Source: Methanofollis formosanus (lineage in GTDB: Archaea > Halobacteriota > Methanomicrobia > Methanomicrobiales > Methanofollaceae). From it: a stretch of 64,000 nt of DNA. Positions within the stretch are counted from its first letter, which is position 1; each line of letters starts with the position of its first letter. Positions 43,151-50,922 of the stretch are shown piece after piece. Under the pieces are notes generated by a model that was given only the letters and a program-made list of their open reading frames with translations, did no database searches and had not been told where the DNA came from. The position numbers and the translations under genes are program-made. Where the stretch lies: assembly GCF_019633745.1 (NCBI RefSeq), contig NZ_CP037968.1, forward strand, positions 620,001-684,000, written 5' to 3'.

Positions 43151-45970
43151 TCACCTGACCCGATCCGCCCCCTCCAGTTCAGGCACCGGACCGTACGCGG
43201 CCACATACCCGGCCACCGCATGCGGCGCCCCGATGAGGAGACGGCGGGCGGTGTGGTAGACACTTGGCTGTTTCCCGGGATCGACGGCCCGCATCACCGA
43301 AAGAAGCACGCCCACCAGCGGCGCCTGGTGCTCCTCGGCCATCCGGTCGAGGGCGCCGAAGACTTCGAGGGCGCTGACCGTGTTGTACTCGTTCACCCGG
43401 CCGAGGCGGCCGAGCACCCCGGCGAGATACTCCCGGCCTTCCGGCGTCTCAAGCGAGAGCCGCCGGTTCCTGGCAAATCGGCCGAAGAGTGCACGCTGGT
43501 CGTTGGACTGCTCGATGTGGAAGGACGGCGAGGCCGCCACCCGCTGCACCAGATCGAGGGCGTCAGGTGCGGACGAACCGGCGACGACGGCAAGGAAGGT
43601 CTCCCAGGAGACCGGGTGCTCCTTTGCCTCCGCCTCGAAGGCGTCGAGCACCGCACGCCGGTCAGGGGCCGAGGAGTCGAGGTACGCGGCGAAGGCCGCG
43701 ATCCGGTCGGTGGCGCACGCCGCACCCTCGAACTGCTCCCTGACGAGTGCGTGGATCTCAGAGGTGTCGAGGGCGGCGAGCACCTGCAGGACGGCGTTCT
43801 TCACCTGCCGTGCCTTGATCGCCGCCGGACTCCGGTCGGCCGGCGCCGCGGCGTACCGGCGGTAGAGATCAAGAAGACGCTCCCGGTGAGCGGCCGCGAT
43901 CCCCCGCAGCAGACGCACCCGGGCATCATGGAGGGCGGTGTACCGGTGGGCATACCGGGGATCGGTCACCGACTCGAAGATGGTGAGGAACTGCCCGCCC
44001 GCCCGACGCATCAGGTCGTCTTCGGCGGCGAGGTCGGCATAGAGCGTGCAGAACTCGGCCGACGGCACCGCCGCGGGGTCGGCAAGCAACCCGAGCATCT
44101 CGGCCTCCGCACACCGCTGGAAGGCAGAGAACCTGGCGATGAGGTCGGGGTCGGTTCGCGCCTGGAGGAAGAGCGCCGGGGGCGCGGCGTCGTCGGTCAC
44201 CCGCCCGTAGAAGGTGTAGCCGCGGTTGACCGAGAGATAGGCAGGGGCGTCGACGTCCTCGAAGACCACCGTCTCGTGCCGTTCCCCGACCAGGTGCGTC
44301 TGCTCCGCGAGGTCGACGCCGTCTGCCCCGACCAGGGCCACGGTCAGCGGGAAGATCCAGGGCTCCGAACCCCCCTCCTGGTCGAGCGCGAGCGTGCAGG
44401 TGCGCTGCGCAGGATCGTACCGGTGCGTCACGCGCACCTCCGGGTACCCGGTCTGCTTCAGCCACCCCTCCGCCATCCCGGCAAGATCGCACCCCGCGAC
44501 CTCCTCCATCGCCTCCAGCCAGTCCTGCCTCGAAGCGTTCCCGTGGGCAAACCGGCGGTGATATACCCCGAGCCCGCGGGCGAACATCTCTCTCCCCACC
44601 ACCGTCTCGACCATCCTGACAAACTCAGGCGACTTCACATAGGTGACCCCGTTGATCAACTCGTTGGGATCGTTGAAGCCGTCCGGCTCGATGGGCATCG
44701 AGGCCGCCCCCTCGTCCAGGGCGAAGGTGCCGGTCTCGGGATCGACGAGGTCGAGGACCGTCTGGAGACGGGCATACTCCTCGCCGAAGAAGAACCCGAA
44801 GTGCTCGTTCTCCACATGCACCGTCACCGCCTCGTTGAGCCAGATCTCGAACGGCGTCTTCCCGGTCACCTCGGAGCCGTTGAGGTTGTGATAGTACTCG
44901 TGGACCTTCACCCGCACCATGTACTCGTAGGCCCGGTCGGTCATCTGCGGGAAGGGCATCAGGCGGTTGGTGGTGATGGTGGTGTTGCCGACATTCTCCA
45001 TCCCGCCGTAGTCGGAGTTCTGCATCCCGATCTCGCGGTAGACCGTGCCGGTGTAGGCATACCCCGGCGTGATCCTCTTCACCTCGTCGGCGAGTTCGGC
45101 CCGTAACGTCGCGACGCGTGCCCCGTCCCCCGCCACCTTCGCGAGGTCGCGTTCACGGCACCGCGCCATCAACGCCCGGCGGCGAGGAAGATCGCGGAAT
45201 TGGTCGGGGCCGGTGAAGAGATAGACCCAGAGTACCCCGTCGGCAAGCACCTCCAGTGCCTCCGCGGCGGCCGCGGGGTCCGCACCCGGCGGGGCGAGGA
45301 GTTCGAGGGCGAAGGTCCGGCCGTCCGGGTACTCGAACTCGCGCCTGAAGGTCGCGTACGTCCCGACGCCCAGGAAGAAAAGGTACGGGGCCATCGGCGT
45401 GACGGTGTTCTCGAAGGTGACGACCGTGCGACCGTTCCCATTCGGTTTCGGGGCCGAGAGCGGGTCGCCGTTGGAGATGATGTTGGTATAGCGTTCGTCG
45501 GCGATGACCGTCGTCATGTAGGTGCACTTGGCGGTCATGTCGTCGAAGCACGGGACGATCCGCTGGAAGCCCCACTGCTGACACTGGGTGATCTGGGTCG
45601 GCGGGGCGCCGGCCGGGGTCACGTCGTAGTACAGGCCCTCCAGGAGGTGGTCGGAGGGACGGCACCGGGTGCGGGTGAGCAGGTGAAGGTCGGCGCCGGC
45701 GGGAAGAGGCGCGTCGAAGGTGAAGGCCAGGAGGTGTCCCTTCGTGTCGTACTCGACGCGGGCCGGGACCTCCTCGCACGAGGCGGCCAGCACCTCGAGG
45801 TCGCGGGCATTCAGTTCCAGCCTCTCGACCGGAACGTCTCGCACCCGCAGGTGCATCCGCGACCCCACCTCGGTCACCTCGTCGCCGACCGAGATCATGA
45901 GGTCCATGTGAAGGATGTCGACCGGCAGCTCGCCGAAATCTTCAGGATAAAAGGTAAAAAGGCGCGTCAT
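43151..45970 (-). CDS. M1-family zinc aminopeptidase
   Basis: 939-residue gluzincin. The substrate-binding GGMEN motif precedes the zinc site HEYYHNLNG with His357, Glu358 and His361, and Glu380 in WLNEAV satisfies HExxH-x18-E. The N-terminal beta-sandwich domain starts FTFYPEDFGELPVDILHMDL, and a C-terminal HEAT-like helical domain includes ALLGVLLSVMRAVD-type repeats near the end. An Arg/Ala-rich stretch of about 45 residues just before the catalytic core (RRRALMARCRERDL...) looks like a lineage-specific insertion. The start at 45970 is preceded by GGTGAG; the longer frame to 46057 lacks support. Confidence 0.9.
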   Translation of the reverse strand: MTRLFTFYPEDFGELPVDILHMDLMISVGDEVTEVGSRMHLRVRDVPVERLELNARDLEVLAASCEEVPARVEYDTKGHLLAFTFDAPLPAGADLHLLTRTRCRPSDHLLEGLYYDVTPAGAPPTQITQCQQWGFQRIVPCFDDMTAKCTYMTTVIADERYTNIISNGDPLSAPKPNGNGRTVVTFENTVTPMAPYLFFLGVGTYATFRREFEYPDGRTFALELLAPPGADPAAAAEALEVLADGVLWVYLFTGPDQFRDLPRRRALMARCRERDLAKVAGDGARVATLRAELADEVKRITPGYAYTGTVYREIGMQNSDYGGMENVGNTTITTNRLMPFPQMTDRAYEYMVRVKVHEYYHNLNGSEVTGKTPFEIWLNEAVTVHVENEHFGFFFGEEYARLQTVLDLVDPETGTFALDEGAASMPIEPDGFNDPNELINGVTYVKSPEFVRMVETVVGREMFARGLGVYHRRFAHGNASRQDWLEAMEEVAGCDLAGMAEGWLKQTGYPEVRVTHRYDPAQRTCTLALDQEGGSEPWIFPLTVALVGADGVDLAEQTHLVGERHETVVFEDVDAPAYLSVNRGYTFYGRVTDDAAPPALFLQARTDPDLIARFSAFQRCAEAEMLGLLADPAAVPSAEFCTLYADLAAEDDLMRRAGGQFLTIFESVTDPRYAHRYTALHDARVRLLRGIAAAHRERLLDLYRRYAAAPADRSPAAIKARQVKNAVLQVLAALDTSEIHALVREQFEGAACATDRIAAFAAYLDSSAPDRRAVLDAFEAEAKEHPVSWETFLAVVAGSSAPDALDLVQRVAASPSFHIEQSNDQRALFGRFARNRRLSLETPEGREYLAGVLGRLGRVNEYNTVSALEVFGALDRMAEEHQAPLVGVLLSVMRAVDPGKQPSVYHTARRLLIGAPHAVAGYVAAYGPVPELEGADRVR

Positions 45971-46057
45971 CAGACTCACCCAGGATTGGATCCTGGGAAC
46001 TATTATCCTTGCCCCTGCCGGGGAGGAGTTCTTATGAGGATATGACTTCGGGTTCAT

Positions 46058-46330
46058 AACGATTTACTATAGAGGTCATCCCAAGACTCTCCAACCCTCC
46101 CCCTCCCAGAAGATAGCAATGGATGTGGTGGGGATATTCTCCCCTTTTCGTTGCGCAACCATGCATTCATGCCTTCCAACACCATCGCGCCGGGGGCTCT
46201 GCCCCCGGCGCGTATATTGAGGGAAGGCACGCCGATCAGAGAGGCCGCCCTCAATTGCAGAATCTTCCCCCCCATCTCGCACCGGGGGGCGAATGCCCCC
46301 CGGAACCCCTCTGCTATTCAGTGGTCCCAT
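46058..46330. repeat. Dispersed repeat mosaic
   Basis: Contains a copy of the 23085-type repeat (GAGGTCATCCCAAGACTCTC, AGAAGATAGCAATGGATGTG, CCCCTTTTCGTTGCGC) joined to a GCCTTCC...GGGAAGGC palindrome and a short GGGGGG/CCCCCC palindrome. No gene is visible. 46331-46419 is unstructured sequence up to the next stop codon. Confidence 0.6.
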
Positions 46331-46419
46331 GTCCTTTGTTATCGTGGGGAACCACGAGAGGTCTATACTACCTACATCTCTTCATATTTACGGGACTGAG
46401 CCTCAAACCGTCGTTCCCC

Positions 46420-46839
46420 TCACGAGATCGTCACATCGATCCAATAATAGTTCCCGCGGTACTCGACGTACCGGTCAGGTACTTCAGCGGTCCGCGTGAA
46501 TCTTTCGATAAATTCTCTGGCTTCTTGTGGGTCTTTGATCTTCCCCTCGGCACGGAGTTCTCCGGTAGGAAATGAATCTTCAGTTTCCAGGATCTGGAGT
46601 GCCGGATATTGTCTGAGGTCTTCGTCGGTGAGGTGGACGACGGTTCCGTTTCTGGCCTCGCTTTCATTGACCACGTGGGCGCAGACCAGATATGCACCCT
46701 CCCCGGTGAGGCCGACGATGAAGCCCAGAATATATGGAATGAGGATGATGATCCCGAGGCCGAGGATCAAGATCAGCGCAATCTTGTAATACGGTACTTT
46801 CTCTTCCTGTGGGGTTGGCATTTTATCTTTCCCTGCCAT
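46420..46839 (-). CDS. Hypothetical membrane-anchored protein, 139 aa
   Basis: Short cytoplasmic N-terminus (MAGKDKMPTPQEEKV), one strong transmembrane helix at about residues 18-44 (IALILILGLGIIILIPYILG), then an about 95-residue soluble domain with no recognised motif (VVNESEARNGTVVHLTDEDL...). The C-terminal part YRGNYYWIDVTIS suggests a beta-rich outside domain. The function is unknown. It lies 50 bases downstream of the metzincin-like protease gene on the same strand, so the two may be co-transcribed. Confidence 0.65.
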   Translation of the reverse strand: MAGKDKMPTPQEEKVPYYKIALILILGLGIIILIPYILGFIVGLTGEGAYLVCAHVVNESEARNGTVVHLTDEDLRQYPALQILETEDSFPTGELRAEGKIKDPQEAREFIERFTRTAEVPDRYVEYRGNYYWIDVTIS

Positions 46840-46889
46840 GATGGTAAAAGAAAAATTATTTTTTTATGCCCTTCATATGATGTTAACCT

Positions 46890-48239
46890 TTAACATCTAA
46901 TCTGAGCATAATCCTTAACTTCTAACTTTGCGGCCTGAATGCTCTTTGCGTTGTCATGTGTGGCGTCGCCATGGTAATTATCTGATGAAAACTCATATGT
47001 ATTGGCACCTTCAACGAAATTGCTCCACATGACTGTTCGGTGATACAGTCCAAGATCCCACCAACTGTAGGCCTGGTTATCTCCTCCTGTATTCTCATGA
47101 TTTGCATCGAAAATATGGCCCAGTTCATGAATGGATATGCATCTTCGGCCGTGTTGTGAGCCAGTATAAAATGCGTCATCTTTCACCATTTGTGCCCATG
47201 CGTATCTACGGTAATCAATATGCTCTGCTCTAAAGCCCCATGCTAAACCCTGTATGCCGTCATTTTTGTCATATCCTCCAAGGTAGAGTGCAATATCTGC
47301 GGAATTATCGTTTAGATAGGTCGGAGGGAAATGATCTTTGAACATTTGGAGTGGATAGGTTGTTTTTCTTTGATCATTGGAGAGATCGTACCTTTTTGAG
47401 TCGTCATATTTTGCGACACAGAGAGACACTTTTATATCATCTCTACCGAAGTGCTGGTTTGCTGTAGCAATAATATCCTGTGCAGTTACTTTCCAGTTTG
47501 TACCTGCAAAATTGTAAAATCCGTTATCAGTAGCGAGGAGTATGTTGACGGTCGCTATTTGATCTCGATCCGTCGTCTTCTGTTTATCAAGGATCTCCCG
47601 GACAGCAGTTGAAGAAAGGACACCAGAAGGTGCTGGTAGGGGGCCTTCATCGATCATTACTGGTTCTGAGTCTTTAACGTCTTTTGAACTGTAAATTATA
47701 TGCAATGGGGATTTTTTTTCTTCTGTTCTTGTGTGGGGTTCAACGGGAATGATCCAGAAAGTTTCATCTCCCAAGGTTACACTCCCTATGATTGCATCAT
47801 CGGAAATGGTAATCAGGACGTTGCTGTTTTTCATCCCCTGGATTGTACCTTCATATGAATCTATTCCGTCATCGATCTGTTCGAAATTCATTCGGGCAAG
47901 GGTTGTGTCATAGGTTGTTCCATTTATTCGTAATGGGAGAATTGATCGCACTTTCTTGTTTAGAGTAGTATGATCAAAGGTAACAAGGTCGTATTTCTGT
48001 ACGTTGGTGGGTATCAATAGTTCTTCAGGGTGTTCAATTGTGTCTGCTGTTAAATCTGAAGAGGATTCTTGACATGGGATAACATATGTACACCCTTCAA
48101 ATTCAAATCTCAGATCATTCTCAAGAGATTTATTCTGTTCTAGATCCAGTCTTTCTGCACTCACAGGTGCAAGCACCATGCACACTAGCAACAAGCTGGT
48201 GAACAAAGTGGATGAATACCATTGTCTTGTTCGTTCCAT
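46890..48239 (-). CDS. Secreted metzincin-like zinc metalloprotease
   Basis: 449-residue exported protein. A signal peptide is clear: MERTRQWYSS followed by a hydrophobic core and APVSA-ERL (cleavage near residue 28). A propeptide-like region (30-200) precedes the catalytic domain with zinc site HELGHIFDANHEN: His371, Glu372, His375 and His381. The downstream Met404 in HRTVMWSNF fits a Met-turn. This is the metzincin pattern, closest in style to M12/reprolysin-like archaeal proteins. The start at 48239 is supported by AAGGAG nine bases upstream; the longer frame to 48314 would bury the signal peptide. Probably degrades surface or environmental protein. Confidence 0.82.
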   Translation of the reverse strand: MERTRQWYSSTLFTSLLLVCMVLAPVSAERLDLEQNKSLENDLRFEFEGCTYVIPCQESSSDLTADTIEHPEELLIPTNVQKYDLVTFDHTTLNKKVRSILPLRINGTTYDTTLARMNFEQIDDGIDSYEGTIQGMKNSNVLITISDDAIIGSVTLGDETFWIIPVEPHTRTEEKKSPLHIIYSSKDVKDSEPVMIDEGPLPAPSGVLSSTAVREILDKQKTTDRDQIATVNILLATDNGFYNFAGTNWKVTAQDIIATANQHFGRDDIKVSLCVAKYDDSKRYDLSNDQRKTTYPLQMFKDHFPPTYLNDNSADIALYLGGYDKNDGIQGLAWGFRAEHIDYRRYAWAQMVKDDAFYTGSQHGRRCISIHELGHIFDANHENTGGDNQAYSWWDLGLYHRTVMWSNFVEGANTYEFSSDNYHGDATHDNAKSIQAAKLEVKDYAQIRC

Positions 48240-48314
48240 GTTCGGCAACTCCTTTCGGATAGTTTCCTCAGGCATGGCGTAGGTTTTACATGGACGAACC
48301 TCATACATCACCAT

Positions 48315-48440
48315 GCCTCAGGGCTACATGGGAGTCTGGGGAGGTTGGAATCCAGAACCCAGACTTCTATGGGACACATTTTGATGTATCCACTTTCCCA
48401 GTTGGATATAATGTAATATATAATTTCTAATCAGATCAGC
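48315..48440. other. Upstream region of the metalloprotease gene
   Basis: No gene. Minus-strand reading gives ATATATTACATTATATCC (48410-48428), a plausible TATA region, roughly 170 bases before the start codon. Confidence 0.3.
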
Positions 48441-48965
48441 TAATTGTTGGAGGATTTTTCGGTTATTGAGGTCATCCAAAAACTCTCCGGCCGTATCCAC
48501 ACAGAATATAGTGATGGACGATGGTTAAGAGATCCTCACCTCTTTGGAGCGCGACCATGCATCCGTAGCCTTTCCAAACGCTTGCACCGAGGGGCGCTGC
48601 CCCCGAGAACACCACATGAAGAGGTCATCCCAAAACTCTCCGGGCCTGACATGTGATCTGAAGATGTTTCTGAAGTACGGCGTCGTTCAAGTGATTGCTG
48701 CCGCCCCACCCCAATCCTCGCCGTGGGGGGGTCCGGGGGGTCTCCCCCCGGCGGGAGAAAACAGATTAACAGTCCTTGTCCTTCTGGTGGGGCGGCACGT
48801 CTGATCATTCTATCACGCCTTCCCACATCTTCACGCCGGGGGCGCTGCCCCCGGATCCCCGGGATGGCGATTGAAACGAGGAAGGCAGAGGAATAATCGC
48901 TGAGAATAGTCTCGATCCCGTGATTTATCGAACCACGGCTACTTCCGGGATATGCTCAAAGATTA
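48441..48965. repeat. Dispersed repeat mosaic
   Basis: Two GAGGTCATCC(C)AAAAACTCTCC units in direct orientation (48468 and 48619) are followed by a GTTTCTGAAGTACGGCGTCG block shared with 55702, a GGGGGGTCC/CCCCCC palindrome (48725-48760), GGGGCGGCACGTCTGATC and a GCCTTCCC...GGAAGGC palindrome (48810-48885). An end motif GGGATATGCTCAAAG at 48947 matches 908. No gene is visible. Confidence 0.6.
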
Positions 48966-49076
48966 TACATGGAAGGAACCATCGAAGATCCTGAAGAGAA
49001 GAGTATCATCCCCCGCCTTATGCTGAGAAGGAGGGACCGGGGAGCGGCACACCCCCCGACAGAATCGATCCTTATT

Positions 49077-49742
49077 TTATCTATGTTGCAGGAGTGCCTT
49101 GACCCGTCCGAAGGGAACGTCGGGTGCCGCAATGAGACACAGAACACCGTCGTCATCGTCGGTGACCAGGAAGGTTCCGGACCTGGTCTCAAGCGTGAAG
49201 TCAGAGACCGCACCGATCCCGAGGACGTCCGCAAGGTCGCGGGCGGTTCCTAAGGCCGAACAGAGCGCATGCTCGTCCAGGTCGGCAGGTCGCCGTCCGG
49301 CAAGGACCTCAAGCCCTCCGGCACCGCACCTGCCCACCATCATGATCCCGGCATCAGACCACGACGGAACTGGTGGCGGCCGGCTCTGGACCGGTGGAGC
49401 GGCCACCGGCGTCGGCTCGGCCTTCCGGCCTGCGATCTGGACGCCATGCTCCGTGCACCATTCCCGGGCGGCCGAGAACTCCTCCGTCGTATACCGACAG
49501 AGGGTCAGATCGACCGCCTCTTGAGAGAGGAGATATTCCCGGGCCGCGTTGCCGCGCAGGACCACCCCGCCTGACCTGAACCAGTAGGCGAGCACCTCGC
49601 CCTTCCTGACCAGGAGAAACCCGTTCCCTCCCTGGACCTCAACCGCAACCTTCCCGACGAACTTGCCGGTGTGGGAAAATATCCACGTGAGCGGGGCCTG
49701 CATCGTGCCAAGACTGGCTCCTTCAGGGAGTTCCACTGTCAT
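49077..49742 (-). CDS. Roadblock/LC7-like protein with N-terminal DUF4388-like domain
   Basis: 221-residue soluble protein of unassigned family. The N-terminal half (residues 1-100: GTMQAPLTWIFSHTGKFVGK, GNGFLLVRKGEVLAYWFRSG) looks like the domain that reports effect or polymer state in archaeal and bacterial signalling proteins. A Pro-rich linker (PTPVAAPPVQSRPPPVPSW) joins a C-terminal roadblock-like alpha/beta domain (ALCSALGTARDLADVLGIGA... TFLVTDDDDGVLCLIA). The start overlaps the previous gene by 4 bases. It completes a four-gene HAMP/roadblock operon. Confidence 0.6.
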   Translation of the reverse strand: MTVELPEGASLGTMQAPLTWIFSHTGKFVGKVAVEVQGGNGFLLVRKGEVLAYWFRSGGVVLRGNAAREYLLSQEAVDLTLCRYTTEEFSAAREWCTEHGVQIAGRKAEPTPVAAPPVQSRPPPVPSWSDAGIMMVGRCGAGGLEVLAGRRPADLDEHALCSALGTARDLADVLGIGAVSDFTLETRSGTFLVTDDDDGVLCLIAAPDVPFGRVKALLQHR

Positions 49743-50089
49743 ACCACTGATGTAATCAATTCTATGTTCTTCTTCATCTCGTATCTGACCCGCCCCTGAT
49801 TGGCGCCCGGGCCGAGAAGGACCGCAAGCACCGAACCGTCCTCGATGGGCATGACCAGGAGACTTCCCGTCGTCCCCTCCACGATGGCCCCGCCATACCG
49901 CTCGGTCTCCAGTCCGCCGGCGAGCCGGTCCCAGGAGGAGGCCGCCCCATGAATCAGGGGGGCGGCACCGTCCCAGTCTGCCTCGCCGGCCTGACCGAGC
50001 ACCTCGCCCTCAGGCCCGACCAGGGCGGCACCGACCGCCCCGCCGACCAGCAGTTTTTTCAGAACAAAGGTGAGCATTCCAACCATCAA
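49739..50089 (-). CDS. Roadblock/LC7-domain protein, 116 aa
   Basis: Single-domain protein with the roadblock pattern: an N-terminal helix (MLTFVLKKLL), a strand GAVGAALVGPEGEVLGQAG, then helix, then GAIVEGTTGSLLVMPIEDGSVLAVLLG and a C-terminal helix. Roadblock proteins are GTPase-activating or scaffold partners of small GTPases (MglB-type). No GTPase is adjacent here. It has 4-base overlaps with genes on both sides, so it is tightly co-translated. Confidence 0.7.
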   Translation of the reverse strand: MMVGMLTFVLKKLLVGGAVGAALVGPEGEVLGQAGEADWDGAAPLIHGAASSWDRLAGGLETERYGGAIVEGTTGSLLVMPIEDGSVLAVLLGPGANQGRVRYEMKKNIELITSVV

Positions 50090-50328
50090 AAAACCTCTTC
50101 AATGCCCGAAAGTTCCAGAATCCTCTTTCTAAGCCGGGTGGCGGCCTCGGTGCTGAGGACCGGCGTCACCGCCGCGTGGCAGGCCTCTGCCAGGGCGGGG
50201 AGGTCGGCCCGGGTCAGCCCGGACGGACTCTTCTTCAGTGTCTTCTTCGCACACCTGGAGAGGAGATACCCGGCCGAAGGGCCGATCTCCTCCTTCAGCG
50301 CCGCGAGTACCTCGTCGTCCAGCGGCAT
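50086..50328 (-). CDS. Hypothetical 80-aa helical protein
   Basis: Small, all-helical protein (MPLDDEVLAALKEEIGPSAG then LLSRCAKKTLKKSP and KRILELSGIEEVF). I do not recognise it. Its place between a HAMP protein and two roadblock proteins, with a 4-base overlap downstream and a 12-base gap upstream, suggests an adaptor of the same complex. No membrane segment is present. Confidence 0.6.
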   Translation of the reverse strand: MPLDDEVLAALKEEIGPSAGYLLSRCAKKTLKKSPSGLTRADLPALAEACHAAVTPVLSTEAATRLRKRILELSGIEEVF

Positions 50329-50340
50329 CCAGGGACCACC

Positions 50341-50763
50341 TCACTCGTTGTCTTCACGGGCAAGGGCGTCGAGGACCCGGTACGAGTTGATCATCCTGTT
50401 GAAGGATGCGGCGAGGTCCCCGATCTCGTCGTTGCTCATGACGTCGACCTCTGCTTCTTTGAGGTCGCCCATCGAGACGTGTCTGGCCACCTCGGAGAGT
50501 TGCGTGATAGGACTTGTGATGCTGCTTGCAAGGAAGAAACTCCACATCACCACGATCGCAAGAGTCGCCAGGGTCAGGACAAAGACCGTCCCCTGGAGAC
50601 CAAGGACTTCCACAATCCCTCCGGTGTCTCCCGCCGCCATGATCCCGAGCAGGATGACCGGGATCACCGCGACAAAGAGCATGCTCGCGAAGAGTTTGTA
50701 GAAGATGGGGATCTGGAGGGTGAGGCTCCTTCCCCGTGTGCCGGACTTGGCCATACCTTCCAT
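50341..50763 (-). CDS. Stand-alone HAMP-domain membrane protein
   Basis: 140-residue protein with two transmembrane helices (about 19-44 and 58-82) separated by a very short outside loop, then a HAMP domain (about 83-130: ITSPITQLSEVARHVSMGDL, NDEIGDLAASFNRMINSY). No kinase, methyl-accepting or cyclase domain follows; the chain ends about 10 residues after HAMP. It is therefore a bare signal relay, and its output probably goes through the roadblock proteins encoded downstream. TATA-like TTTTTAAATAC (50779-50795 region) is placed for a leaderless start at 50763. Confidence 0.75.
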   Translation of the reverse strand: MEGMAKSGTRGRSLTLQIPIFYKLFASMLFVAVIPVILLGIMAAGDTGGIVEVLGLQGTVFVLTLATLAIVVMWSFFLASSITSPITQLSEVARHVSMGDLKEAEVDVMSNDEIGDLAASFNRMINSYRVLDALAREDNE

Positions 50764-50775
50764 GGAAGATTATTC

Positions 50776-50798
50776 TGCAGTTTAGTATTTAAAAATTC
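50776..50798 (-). promoter_or_regulatory. TATA region of the HAMP/roadblock operon
   Basis: On the minus strand TTTTTAAATACTAAAC lies about 20-28 bases before the ATG at 50763, a spacing for leaderless transcription. No ribosome site precedes that ATG. Confidence 0.45.
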
Positions 50799-50922
50799 TG
50801 AATTGAGTTATCGGCCCACAGTGCATTCAAACCCAAATCAAAAATAATTTCCGGCGGCCCCGCTGCATCCAGGGATTGAGAACCACGGAAATAAGAGGAG
50901 AGAAAAAGAAGAAATACGGAGA

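Noticed and set aside
43139-45106. 655-codon plus-strand frame across the M1 aminopeptidase
   Set aside because: Antisense shadow; no domain, no ribosome site, and the opposite strand holds the zinc motif.
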